Position numbers and translations under genes: made by a program. The notes below the pieces were generated by a model. That model was not told the DNA's origin. It saw only the letters and a list, made by a program, of their open reading frames with translations, and ran no database searches. A stretch of 52,721 nucleotides of DNA from Leisingera sp. JC1 (GTDB lineage: Bacteria > Pseudomonadota > Alphaproteobacteria > Rhodobacterales > Rhodobacteraceae): contig NZ_LYUZ01000079.1 in the NCBI RefSeq assembly GCF_001679925.1, forward strand, positions 1 through 52,721, in the 5' to 3' direction. Of this stretch, positions 1 through 7,629 are shown in pieces (the stretch's first letter is position 1; each line of letters opens with the position of its first letter).

Positions 1-361
1 CCCCACTCCCCCGGCACCAAAACCGCGGAATTTCAGCTTCCCGGCACGCGCAGGCGATGGCGGCGGATCGCCGGAACCTCAAACCGATGGCAGCGCAGGC
101 TCACTTCCAGGCGGGCCAGTCCGGTGAAAGCCTGCCTTTCCGGCGTCCTGCGGATCCGGCGGATTTCCGGCCTGACCAGTTAAGGGGAAACCAGCGGGTC
201 CTGATCCCAGGTGCCGTCCGGGTTCCCTTTCACTGCCAGAAGGTTGGGGCGGCCTGCACAGGGGAGTCCGCGGCCGGCGCCTCCCGACCGGCAGCTATTG
301 CCTGAGGCGGCCTGCAAACGCCGCTTTCCGTCAGATTGTGTCCTTTCCGCCCCATCGCAAT

Positions 362-389
362 AGCCGCGCCCCGGGCGCGGCTTTCGCTT
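362..389 (+). terminator. GC-rich hairpin with short T tract
   Basis: An inverted repeat of about 10 bp (arms AGCCGCGCCC and GGGCGCGGCT) is followed by TTCGCTTTT. It looks like a rho-independent terminator for transcription entering from the left of the window on the plus strand. Confidence 0.55.
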
Positions 390-398
390 TTACGGCGA

Positions 399-426
399 AT
401 TAACTCCCTTATAGGGCGAAGTTAAT
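399..426. promoter_or_regulatory. Operator-like imperfect dyad upstream of PilZ gene
   Basis: Arms ATTAACT (399-405) and AGTTAAT (420-426) form a perfect 7-bp inverted repeat. They flank an inner dyad CCCTTATAGGG (406-416). The site lies about 80 bp before the PilZ gene start and is AT-rich compared with its surroundings. It could be a regulator site or part of the promoter. No known regulator is assigned. Confidence 0.35.
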
Positions 427-507
427 CAATGATATCACCCTCAATGGTAGTCTTCCTGTATACAGTCCCACGCCGGCCCGGCCCCAGCTGCAAAGCGAGC
501 CCCTTTC

Positions 508-1434
508 ATGAAACACTGGCCCTTGATCCTGGCAGCACTCGCCGCGCCTGTTGCAGCCTGGACCGGTGCGCGCCCGGCTGAGGCGTCCAGGGCAACCTGC
601 CTGCTGCAGTCTGACCTGGTGATGTTCCAGCATGAGGCGCGCGGCTTCCTTGAGCATCTGCAAACCGGCAATAATCCGGTCAAGGCCAGGCAGTTGCAGC
701 ATTGGCTGGAGGACCATCCGGTGGTGACGCTGCGCATGCAGATGCGGCGGTCCGGGATGGAGGTGTATGAGCCGCTGGCCATGCGGCTGATCACCCAGCA
801 GAAAGGCCTGCTGCAGGTCTACAACCGGCACGGCATTGCCAAGGCCGGGACCAGCGCCGAACGGCTTGGCACCGCGACTCTGCTGGAAGAATTTTCGGCC
901 CGGATCATTCCGCTGCCCTGTGATTTCGCTCCGGAACAGAAGAATGAGGCGGATACCCCCGCCGGCATTGGGCGGATCAGGGGCATTTCGCAGGAAACGG
1001 CCATTGCCAGCTCCCTGTCGGTTCTGCTTCTGGCTGGCGGCGGCCTGTTTCTGGCGGAGCGGATTGCCCGGCGCCACCGGCGCAGACGCAGGCGGCACCC
1101 CTGCTCGCTGAGCTGCGACCTGAAGCGCAACCGGCAGACGCTGCGTGCGAAACTGGTTGATATCAGCCGCATGGGCGCCAAGGTCCGTGTCTGGCAGCTG
1201 CCTGGCATCCCGGCGCTCGCTCCCAAGGATGAGGTCATGGCCGAGTTTCCGGGTCTGGAAGACATCCGCGCCCAGGTGACCTGGCAGAACGCGGACTACG
1301 TCGGTGTGAAATTCAGCAAGCCGATGACAGCGGAAGAACTTCAGGTGCTGCTCAGCCTGTCGAAAAAGACCGCAGTCCCAGCAGCGGATGCAGACCCCGG
1401 CGCGCATGCCAATCCGGTCAGTGCACAAGCCTGA
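508..1434 (+). CDS. Membrane-anchored PilZ domain protein
   Basis: The 308-residue protein has a signal-peptide-like N-terminus (about residues 1-27), a predicted periplasmic helical region to about 165, one transmembrane segment (about 166-184), and a very basic juxtamembrane stretch running from R188 to R196. The cytoplasmic C-terminal domain is PilZ-like. The arginine cluster stands where the RxxxR motif is expected, and DISRMG (218-223) matches the D/NxSxxG motif, so cyclic-di-GMP binding is plausible. The periplasmic part matches no family I know and might sense an envelope signal. The gene stands alone between terminators. The start was chosen for the signal peptide. The ribosome binding site is weak. 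Confidence 0.8.
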   Translation: MKHWPLILAALAAPVAAWTGARPAEASRATCLLQSDLVMFQHEARGFLEHLQTGNNPVKARQLQHWLEDHPVVTLRMQMRRSGMEVYEPLAMRLITQQKGLLQVYNRHGIAKAGTSAERLGTATLLEEFSARIIPLPCDFAPEQKNEADTPAGIGRIRGISQETAIASSLSVLLLAGGGLFLAERIARRHRRRRRRHPCSLSCDLKRNRQTLRAKLVDISRMGAKVRVWQLPGIPALAPKDEVMAEFPGLEDIRAQVTWQNADYVGVKFSKPMTAEELQVLLSLSKKTAVPAADADPGAHANPVSAQA

Positions 1435-1493
1435 GATCGGCTGGCGCCTTGCCGGCATCCGCCCGGCGCAGCAGAAGACGGTCAGCGCAGAAA

Positions 1494-1515
1494 GGGCGCC
1501 TGAATGCAGGCGCCC
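1494..1515. terminator. Bidirectional terminator between convergent genes
   Basis: A 9-bp perfect stem (GGGCGCCTG/CAGGCGCCC) with an AATG loop is flanked by AAA on the left and TT on the right. It sits between the plus-strand PilZ gene and the minus-strand HisA-like gene and could serve both. Confidence 0.65.
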
Positions 1516-1575
1516 TTGGCTGAATGTCCCAGGCTGGTTACTGCCTGGCTGTTTATTTACAGCCCCGCCGGGCGG

Positions 1576-2319
1576 TTACTGGAATTCGGCAACCGGTTCC
1601 GGTTCCGGGCGGGCAACGGCCAGCGCCTCCTCGACCGAGAGTGTCTTGCGGAACAGCGCCCGGCCGACCTGAGCGCCGGCAATGTTGGAAATGTACTTGA
1701 GCCGCGAGATGTCATCGGCGTTGTGCACCACGCCGCTGGCGATGACCGGCAGTTTCACCAGCGAGGCGAGATGCGAGATCAGCCCCATCTGTGCCTCGGT
1801 ATCGGCCACATCGGAATCGATATCGGTGATGAGGATGCCTGCAAAGGGCGCGCCCGCGAAGGCTTCGAGGTAAGCTTCCGGGGTGAAGGCGCCGGATTTA
1901 CGCCAGCCGTCCGTCATCACCTGGCCCTGCCAGATGTCCACCGCCAGAACGATCTGGTCGGGATGGTGTTCCGCGAGTTCGCGCACCAGATGCGGATCGC
2001 GGGCCGCCAGGGTGCCGATCACGACGCGCCCTGCCCCCTTGTCGATCCAATGCTCGACCTGCTCGCGGGAGCGCATGCCGCCGCCCAGCTGCACCGGGAT
2101 GCCGGCGCTGCGGATGATCTGGGTGACCAGTTCCTCGTTGCTGCTGTCGCCCTCCAGCGCGTTGAAATCGGTGAGGTGCATCCATTCAGCCCCCGCCGCA
2201 GCAAAACCCTTGGCGGTTTCGACCGGGTCCACATGCCAGACCTGCGGCTCATCCAGGCGCCCTTTTTCGAGCGTCACGCAGCGGCCGTTCTGAAGTTGCA
2301 TCGTGGGGTAGATGATCAT
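1576..2319 (-). CDS. HisA-like TIM-barrel protein lacking Asp8
   Basis: At 247 residues this has the full length and fold signature of HisA, the isomerase of the fourth histidine biosynthesis step. It keeps LGGGM (78-82), VDIWQG (127-132), TDID (165-168), a phosphate-loop segment ASGVV (194-198) and GRALF (219-223). At the N-terminus, where true HisA has PAIDL with the general-base Asp8, this protein reads PTMQL, so position 8 is Gln. The second catalytic Asp (D128) and T165 are kept. No other his gene is nearby, which fits a diverged paralogue rather than the histidine pathway enzyme. The ribosome binding site GAGGAG precedes the ATG. Function is unknown; canonical isomerase activity looks unlikely. 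Confidence 0.8.
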   Translation of the reverse strand: MIIYPTMQLQNGRCVTLEKGRLDEPQVWHVDPVETAKGFAAAGAEWMHLTDFNALEGDSSNEELVTQIIRSAGIPVQLGGGMRSREQVEHWIDKGAGRVVIGTLAARDPHLVRELAEHHPDQIVLAVDIWQGQVMTDGWRKSGAFTPEAYLEAFAGAPFAGILITDIDSDVADTEAQMGLISHLASLVKLPVIASGVVHNADDISRLKYISNIAGAQVGRALFRKTLSVEEALAVARPEPEPVAEFQ

Positions 2320-2507
2320 AGTGCCAGTCTCCTCATGTAATGCCTCATGAGGTCAGAGTAGCACGGAATTTTCCTGGAGGTGCGCCGTTTCATGACCATT
2401 TATGGAACAATTGCGGCGCGGAATTCAGGGATGGCCGGTAGCGCAAACACAGCGCGGCGGCGCAAGGGGCCGGATTGCCGCGGCAGAAGATTCGGAGCCG
2501 CGGCCGC

Positions 2508-2545
2508 CAAAAGAAAACGGCGCCCTCCGTGCAGGAGAGCGCCGT
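2508..2545 (-). terminator. acpP terminator
   Basis: On the minus strand a 12-bp stem (ACGGCGCTCTCC paired with GGAGGGCGCCGT, one wobble) is followed by TTTTCTTTT. It lies just after the acpP stop codon. Confidence 0.85.
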
Positions 2546-2571
2546 GAAATCCGGTCATCCGGAAGCGTGGC

Positions 2572-2805
2572 TTAGGACGCTTCGGAGATGAACTTGACCG
2601 CGTCGCCGAAGGTCTGGATGGTTTCGGCTGCGTCGTCCGGGATCTCGATGCCGAACTCTTCTTCAAACGCCATCACCAGTTCCACGGTGTCCAGGCTGTC
2701 TGCGCCCAGATCGTCGATGAAGGAGGCGTTTTCGGTGACCTTGTCTTCTTCAACACCCAGGTGCTCAACAACGATCTTTTTTACGCGATCTGCGACGTCG
2801 CTCAT
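2572..2805 (-). CDS. acpP: Acyl carrier protein
   Basis: This 77-residue acidic protein carries growing acyl chains for the type II fatty acid synthase in the cytoplasm. The DSL motif places the phosphopantetheine-bearing serine at S37 within [10 protein letters not shown]. Length and sequence are typical of alphaproteobacterial AcpP. A GAGGAAGA ribosome binding site precedes the ATG. It lies downstream of fabD and fabG on the same strand but is separated from fabG by about 415 bp holding a terminator and a promoter candidate, so it is probably transcribed alone. A strong terminator follows it. Confidence 0.98.
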   Translation of the reverse strand: MSDVADRVKKIVVEHLGVEEDKVTENASFIDDLGADSLDTVELVMAFEEEFGIEIPDDAAETIQTFGDAVKFISEAS

Positions 2806-2952
2806 GTCTCTTCCTCGTTTTACAGGGCACTCTGCCCGGTTCTGCCCTGCCCTAGCCGGGCGGCGTGGTTTTGCCCGGAGCGGGCGGTGTGATCCCCGCG
2901 GGACGGGGACAGTGCGGCGTTTCCGTTAGGAAATGCCAGCGGATATGGGCCG

Positions 2953-2980
2953 CCTATAGCATAGACCGCAGCCAAGGCAA
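2953..2980 (-). promoter_or_regulatory. Candidate acpP promoter
   Basis: On the minus strand TTGCCT and TATAGG are separated by 16 bp, about 150 bp upstream of the acpP start. The same TTGC...TATAGG arrangement with the same spacing is seen in front of rpsF. Confidence 0.4.
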
Positions 2981-3170
2981 ACGGTTTCGCGCGGTCATCT
3001 AGCGGCAGCGCAGTTTGCCTGTGGCCGCTATGAAGCGTGCAGATGGCCTTGTAATCAAGTGGTTGCAAGGCCTGCGCTGCATCTTTTTTGCTTTTTCACC
3101 GGATTTCAACCATTTGGCGGCTGAGGCTCGCCCGCATTGAGGCTCTTGTCCGGGGCTGCCAGAACGGAAA

Positions 3171-3195
3171 AACCCCGCAGGCAGGCTGCGGGGTT
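3171..3195 (-). terminator. fabG terminator
   Basis: A perfect 10-bp stem (AACCCCGCAG/CTGCGGGGTT) with a 5-nt loop is followed by more T residues on the minus strand. It lies about 25 bp past the fabG stop and separates fabDG from acpP. Confidence 0.85.
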
Positions 3196-3221
3196 TCCAA
3201 TAACCGGGCGCGGAGGGGCGA

Positions 3222-3959
3222 TCAGATCATCGCCATGCCGCCGTTCACATGCAGGGTGGTGCCGGTGACATAGCCCGCTTCCTGGCTGGCCAGATAGAGC
3301 ACGGCAGAGGCGATTTCCTTCGAATCCCCCATCCGACCGGCCGGGATCTGGGTGAGGATCGCGTCTTTCTGGTTGTCGTTCAGCTTGTCGGTCATGGCGG
3401 TGGCGATGAAGCCCGGCGCCACGGCGTTCACTGTGATGCCGCGGTTGGCGACCTCATAGGCCAGCGACTTGGACATGCCGACCATGCCGGCCTTGGAGGC
3501 GGCATAGTTGCCCTGGCCCGGGTTGCCAGTGGCGCCGACCACCGAGGAGATGTTGATGATGCGGCCCCAGCGCGCCTTCATCATGCCGCGCAACACGCCG
3601 CGGCACAGGCGCATGGTGGAGGTGAGGTTCACGTCCAGAACGCTCTGCCATTCCTCGTCCTTCATGCGCATGAACAGGTTGTCGCGGGTGATGCCCGCGT
3701 TGTTGACCAGGATATCGACGGAGCCCATCGCCTCAGCCGCCTGTTTCGGCAGGGCTTCGACCGCCTCGGCATCAGACAGGTTGCAGGGCAGCACATGGGC
3801 GCGCTCACCCAGTTCGGCGGCCAGCGCCTGCAGCGGTTCTTCGCGGGTGCCGGAGAGCGCGACGGTGGCGCCGGCAGCGTGCAGGGCGCGCGCTATGTCG
3901 CCGCCGATGCCGCCGGAGGCGCCGGTGATGAGGGCAGTCTTGCCAGTCAGATCAAACAT
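3222..3959 (-). CDS. fabG: 3-oxoacyl-[acyl-carrier-protein] reductase
   Basis: The 245-residue short-chain dehydrogenase performs the NADPH-dependent first reduction of each fatty-acid elongation cycle. The nucleotide-binding motif TGASGGIG is at 12-19, NNAG at 86-89, and the catalytic residues are S139, Y152 and K156 (NYAASK). The start at MFDLTG has an AAGGA ribosome binding site 7 bp upstream; a longer frame upstream of it is Pro-rich and lacks one. The gap to fabD is 61 bp, so the two are probably co-transcribed. Confidence 0.97.
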   Translation of the reverse strand: MFDLTGKTALITGASGGIGGDIARALHAAGATVALSGTREEPLQALAAELGERAHVLPCNLSDAEAVEALPKQAAEAMGSVDILVNNAGITRDNLFMRMKDEEWQSVLDVNLTSTMRLCRGVLRGMMKARWGRIINISSVVGATGNPGQGNYAASKAGMVGMSKSLAYEVANRGITVNAVAPGFIATAMTDKLNDNQKDAILTQIPAGRMGDSKEIASAVLYLASQEAGYVTGTTLHVNGGMAMI

Positions 3960-4020
3960 GTTCTTGTCCTTTATATGCGGTGCCGGCGCGCACCGGGGAG
4001 CAGGCGCCGGGAAATATGTT

Positions 4021-4953
4021 TCAGGCCTCAGCGGCGGCTTTGGCGTCGTCCGGGGCACCGACCTGGCGGCAGGCCAGGTTGCGGTCGATCTTGCGGATCA
4101 TGCCCGAGAGCGCCTTGCCTGCGCCGATCTCCCAGAATTCAGTGACGCCCTTGGCGGCCATTGCCTGCACGCTTTCGCGCCAGCGCACGGAGCCGGTCAC
4201 CTGCTCCACCAGCAATGCGCGGATTTCATCCGGGCTGGTGACGGCATCGGCGCGCACGTTGGCGATCAGCGGCACCGCCGGGGATTTGATGTCAACGCCG
4301 GCCAGCGCCTCGGCCATGGCATCGGCGGCGGGCTGCATCAGGGCGCAGTGGAAGGGGGCGGATACCGGCAGCATCACCGCGCGCTTGGCGCCCTTTTCCT
4401 TGGCGATCTCAGCCGCGCGTTCCACGGCGGCCTTGGCGCCGGAGACCACCACCTGGGTGGGGTCGTTGTCGTTGGCGGCCTGGCAAACCTCGCCCTGCGC
4501 GGCTTCCTCAGCCACAGCGCGCACAGCGTCGAGGTCGAGGCCGAGGATCGCAGCCATGGCGCCCTCGCCCACCGGCACCGCGCTTTGCATCGCGAGGCCG
4601 CGGGTGCGCAGAAGGCGCGCGGTGTCAGCGACGGAAATGGCGCCGGCTGCAGCCAGAGCGGAATATTCGCCAAGACTGTGGCCGGCCACGAAGGAGGCCT
4701 TGCCGATGGTGACGCCTTCGGCCTCCAGCGCGCGCATCGCAGCCATGGAGGTGGCCATCAGGGCGGGCTGGGCGTTCTGGGTCAGGGTCAGGGTTTCGAT
4801 GTCGCCCTCCCAGATCAGCTGGCTCAGGCTTTCGCCGAGTGCGCTGTCCACCTCGTCAAAGATGGCCTTGGCAGCCGGATAGGCCTCGGCCAGCGCCTTG
4901 CCCATGCCGATGGTCTGGGCGCCCTGCCCGGGGAACACAAATGCGATCGTCAT
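4021..4953 (-). CDS. fabD: Malonyl-CoA:ACP transacylase
   Basis: This 310-residue enzyme moves malonyl groups from CoA to acyl carrier protein, supplying elongation units. GQGAQ (10-13 region), the nucleophile elbow GHSLGEY with S93, R118 and the catalytic His in SAPFHCALM (H202) are all present. The start MTIAFVFPGQ is preceded by GAGG. It is the first gene of the fabD-fabG unit and is divergent from the cytochrome b561-YceI gene across about 175 bp. Confidence 0.97.
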   Translation of the reverse strand: MTIAFVFPGQGAQTIGMGKALAEAYPAAKAIFDEVDSALGESLSQLIWEGDIETLTLTQNAQPALMATSMAAMRALEAEGVTIGKASFVAGHSLGEYSALAAAGAISVADTARLLRTRGLAMQSAVPVGEGAMAAILGLDLDAVRAVAEEAAQGEVCQAANDNDPTQVVVSGAKAAVERAAEIAKEKGAKRAVMLPVSAPFHCALMQPAADAMAEALAGVDIKSPAVPLIANVRADAVTSPDEIRALLVEQVTGSVRWRESVQAMAAKGVTEFWEIGAGKALSGMIRKIDRNLACRQVGAPDDAKAAAEA

Positions 4954-5129
4954 TGATGACCTCGTCTGTTTTAGCGTTTTGCCTGATGTACCCGCCCTTT
5001 CCCTAACGTACAAGCAAAGCCGCACCTGACGCACGAAACCTGTGCGCGGGCGGACAGCCTTCGTGCGTTGCAACGGCAGCAGGCGCGGTTAGGTTAAGGT
5101 CAACCGGACCCTGACCAGGAAATGCGCCA

Positions 5130-6383
5130 ATGTCCCGCACCAATACATTTTCGTCCTACGGCTCTGTCGCCAAAGGTTTTCACTGGCTGACCGCCCTGCT
5201 GATCTTCTCCGCTTTTCCGCTGGGCTATTTCGCCAATGAGTTGGCGCATGAGATCCAGAGCCCCGGGTTTGATGGCAGCCAGGCGGTGATCGAGCGGGCG
5301 ACGCTGTTGTTCTCCCTGCACAAGACCGTGGGCGTCGCGGTATTCTTCACCGCGCTGCTGCGCATCCTGTGGGCGCTGAGCCAGCCGAAACCCGGCCTGC
5401 TGCACCCGGACCGCAAGGCAGAGGCGCTGGCGGCAGAGGTGGTGCATTGGCTGCTTTACGGCTCGCTGGTGGCGGTGCCGCTGTCGGGCTGGATCCACCA
5501 TGCGGCGACAACCGGCTTTGCGCCGATCTGGTGGCCGTTCGGGCAGAACCTGCCGTTTGTGCCGAAGTCCGACCATGTTGCGGGGTTCTTTGGCGGGCTG
5601 CACTGGCTGCTGGTGTGGACGCTGGCGGCGGCGCTGGGGCTGCATGTTGCCGGCGCGCTGAAGCACCATGTCATTGATCGCGATTCCACCCTGCGGCGGA
5701 TGCTGCCGGGCAGCGGCACCCTGCCCAAGCCGCCTGTGCAGGCGCACAGCCTGGTGCCACTGCTGGCGGCAGTGGTGGTTTGGGGCGGCGTGCTGGGCGG
5801 CGGTGCGGCGCTGGGCCTTCTGGGCGGCCATGATCACAGCCACGACCATGTCACAGAAGGCACCGTTGCCCCGGTTGTGGCTACTGCGCCTGAAGGGGCT
5901 GGCGGCTGGGCGGTGCAATCCGGCACGCTGGGCATTGCCGTCACTCAGATGGGCAGCGTGATCAATGGCAGCTTTGGCGAGTGGACCGCTGTGATCAACT
6001 TTGAAGAACCCGCCGCCCCCGGCCCGGCCGGTGATGTGGAGGTGACCATTGCAATCCCCTCTCTGGAACTGGGCACCGTAGCGCAGCAAGCCATGGGCAC
6101 GGATTACTTTGACAGCGCCAATTTCCCGACCGCGCAGTTCAAGGCGGAGATTGAGAAGCTGGCAGAGGGCTATCAGGCCGTGGGTACCCTGACCATCAAG
6201 GGGGAGACGGTGCCGGCCACCCTGCCCTTTGATCTGGAGCTGAACGGGGATACCGCGAAGATGACCGGCGGGCTGACGCTGAACCGGCTGGATTTCAGGG
6301 TCGGCAAGAGCCTGCCGGATGAAAGCTCGCTGGCGTTTGCCGTTAATGTGGCGGTGGAACTGGACGCCAAGCGGGCGGAATAA
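5130..6383 (+). CDS. Cytochrome b561-YceI fusion protein
   Basis: The 417-residue protein joins two domains. Residues about 10-185 form a four-helix cytochrome b561 (COG3038 type) with candidate heme-ligand histidines H18, H64, H106, H158 and H172. A fifth hydrophobic segment (about 207-230) and a His/Asp cluster HDHSHDH (234-240) lead into a C-terminal YceI lipocalin-like domain (about 258-415), which would lie in the periplasm. YceI proteins bind isoprenoid lipids, so electron transfer between the quinone pool and a bound isoprenoid is a reasonable inference. The substrate is unknown. A free-standing YceI gene lies 1.2 kb downstream. Confidence 0.9.
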   Translation: MSRTNTFSSYGSVAKGFHWLTALLIFSAFPLGYFANELAHEIQSPGFDGSQAVIERATLLFSLHKTVGVAVFFTALLRILWALSQPKPGLLHPDRKAEALAAEVVHWLLYGSLVAVPLSGWIHHAATTGFAPIWWPFGQNLPFVPKSDHVAGFFGGLHWLLVWTLAAALGLHVAGALKHHVIDRDSTLRRMLPGSGTLPKPPVQAHSLVPLLAAVVVWGGVLGGGAALGLLGGHDHSHDHVTEGTVAPVVATAPEGAGGWAVQSGTLGIAVTQMGSVINGSFGEWTAVINFEEPAAPGPAGDVEVTIAIPSLELGTVAQQAMGTDYFDSANFPTAQFKAEIEKLAEGYQAVGTLTIKGETVPATLPFDLELNGDTAKMTGGLTLNRLDFRVGKSLPDESSLAFAVNVAVELDAKRAE

Positions 6384-6517
6384 CTGCCTGCACCGGGAGC
6401 CGCGTGCTCCCGCGTCTGGCGGGTGCGCCGGCAAAGCCGGCATCCCCCGGCAGCCTTGGGCCCGGCGCCGCGCTGATGCGCGGCGCGGTACCGCTCTGCA
6501 GCACGCCTGTCGGGTTT

Positions 6518-7012
6518 TCAGAACACGTTTTCCAGGATCACGACGGCGATTTCCGGCAGTCCTTCATCCCGACCGGAAAACACACTGCGGCCGGTTTCCG
6601 CGAAACCCCATTTTCCGTAGAAGGGAACCGCGTTCAAAGTTGCCTCTATGCGCACATGGCCGGCGCCCGCGGTCAGAGCATCATCCAGTGCAAGCTGCAT
6701 CAGACCAGCACCGGCCCCAAGACCGGTGAACCCGGCGGCAACGAATAAGCGCTTGATCTCTCCCGGAACACCATGGGCAAAACCCACCGGTTTCCGGTCC
6801 GCCTCTGCAATCCAGATTTCACCACTGGAACAATCGGTGCAGTAATCCTCGGGCACCCGGCCTGCCATCCAGCTGTCCACCACCTCCTGCGGATAAGGAT
6901 CGGGCGCAAGGCGGCTGACTGAGGCGCTCACAATATCAAAGACCGCCTGCGCGTCGCCGCGTCGCGACCGCCGGTAGCTGAGCCTGCCCGCTTGTGCCTT
7001 GTTTGCCGCCAT
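6518..7012 (-). CDS. GNAT-family N-acetyltransferase
   Basis: This 164-residue protein fits the GNAT fold. The acetyl-CoA loop region KRLFVAAGFTGLGAGAG is recognisable but lacks the usual R/QxxGxG order in part, and the late motif FYGKWGF is well kept. The substrate cannot be told from sequence. The ribosome binding site AGGAG lies upstream of the ATG. It stands alone, convergent with the cytochrome b561-YceI gene. Confidence 0.85.
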   Translation of the reverse strand: MAANKAQAGRLSYRRSRRGDAQAVFDIVSASVSRLAPDPYPQEVVDSWMAGRVPEDYCTDCSSGEIWIAEADRKPVGFAHGVPGEIKRLFVAAGFTGLGAGAGLMQLALDDALTAGAGHVRIEATLNAVPFYGKWGFAETGRSVFSGRDEGLPEIAVVILENVF

Positions 7013-7128
7013 TGCCCGCTCCTGTCAGCCGGTCCGTTTGTTGACAGATCAGGTTCTGTCACAGGCCGCCTGCCGCGGGCAACACCAAAAGGGCGAAGTC
7101 GCCCGCCAGGACACAACCAAACATGCGC

Positions 7129-7458
7129 CTAGTGCCGGTGATAGTAATAGCTGCCGTGGCGTGAGCGGTGCCGGTGACCGCCGTGGCGGCGGAAGTGGTG
7201 CCGGTTGCGGGTGGCGTGGTGCCGGCGGGCGCCGTGATAGCCGTGGTATTGCCGGGGCTGGTGATAGTAGACGCGGCCGCGGTGGCGGTCCCGGTCGTTG
7301 TCCAGGCTCTTGACGATGATGCCAAGCGCAATCAGCCCGGCGATGGCGCGGGCGGCGTCATTGCCGGAATCATGGGCTGCGGCGGGTGCTGTAAAGGCCA
7401 GGCTGGCAGCAAGGGCCAACGCCGCGCAGGCTGAAGTGAGAAAGCCGAAGCGGAACAT
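7129..7458 (-). CDS. Secreted His/Arg/Tyr-rich small protein
   Basis: The 109-residue protein has a clear signal peptide ending near APAAA-HDS, a short hydrophobic stretch (about 38-50), then a tail of about 53 residues holding 14 histidines by hand count, mixed with Arg and Tyr (for example GYHGARRHHATRNRHH). It begins with a strong AAGGAGG ribosome binding site, which supports a real gene. Such tails can bind transition metals or polyanions. I know no named family; function is unknown. Confidence 0.75.
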   Translation of the reverse strand: MFRFGFLTSACAALALAASLAFTAPAAAHDSGNDAARAIAGLIALGIIVKSLDNDRDRHRGRVYYHQPRQYHGYHGARRHHATRNRHHFRRHGGHRHRSRHGSYYYHRH

Positions 7459-7573
7459 GGTGCCTCCTTTCCGAAGCGGCCGGAGGGGCCGTCTTCAGTC
7501 TGCGCGCCGCGCGGCGCAAAAGCCAGTGAACTTGGGTCACGGTTTGGGGAGGTCCGCGCAATCTGCGCAAAGG

Positions 7574-7601
7574 AAAACCGCCGGCCCCAAGGAGCCGGCG
7601 G
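7574..7601 (-). terminator. Terminator after YceI gene
   Basis: A perfect 8-bp stem CCGCCGGC/GCCGGCGG is followed by TTTTCC on the minus strand, 30 bp past the YceI stop codon. Confidence 0.75.
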
Positions 7602-7629
7602 CTGCAATTTCAACGATGCGGTGGCTGGA

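Larger units (their letters stand above)
1..507. other. No confident gene; possible relic frame, terminator and dyad
   Basis: I see no convincing coding region before the PilZ gene. On the minus strand one frame gives a protein-like tail (about 24 residues ending in DPLVSP) stopped by TAA at 180-182. The same frame then continues open for about 48 Arg-rich residues to a TGA at 33-35. No clear start codon or ribosome binding site was found for it. This could be a decayed gene end or simple GC-rich noise. A terminator-like hairpin and an operator-like dyad in the right-hand half are listed separately. Confidence 0.4.
2806..3221. other. acpP leader region, no gene
   Basis: This gap between acpP and fabG holds the fabG terminator (3171-3195) and an acpP promoter candidate (2953-2980). 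A minus-strand open frame in it (2820-3068) has no ribosome binding site and a poor protein composition, so I treat the region as non-coding leader. Confidence 0.7.

Noticed and set aside
1576-2319. Ordinary histidine biosynthesis gene hisA
   Set aside because: Asp8 is Gln and no his gene is near, so I annotate a HisA-like paralogue instead.
2392-2547. A 51-residue plus-strand frame starting MTIYGTIAARN with GGAGG upstream
   Set aside because: The spacing is long (about 12 bp), the sequence is Arg/Lys-rich junk, and it runs through the acpP terminator.
3508-4956. A 482-codon plus-strand frame across fabG and fabD
   Set aside because: It runs antisense over two certain fatty-acid genes and shows no family motif.
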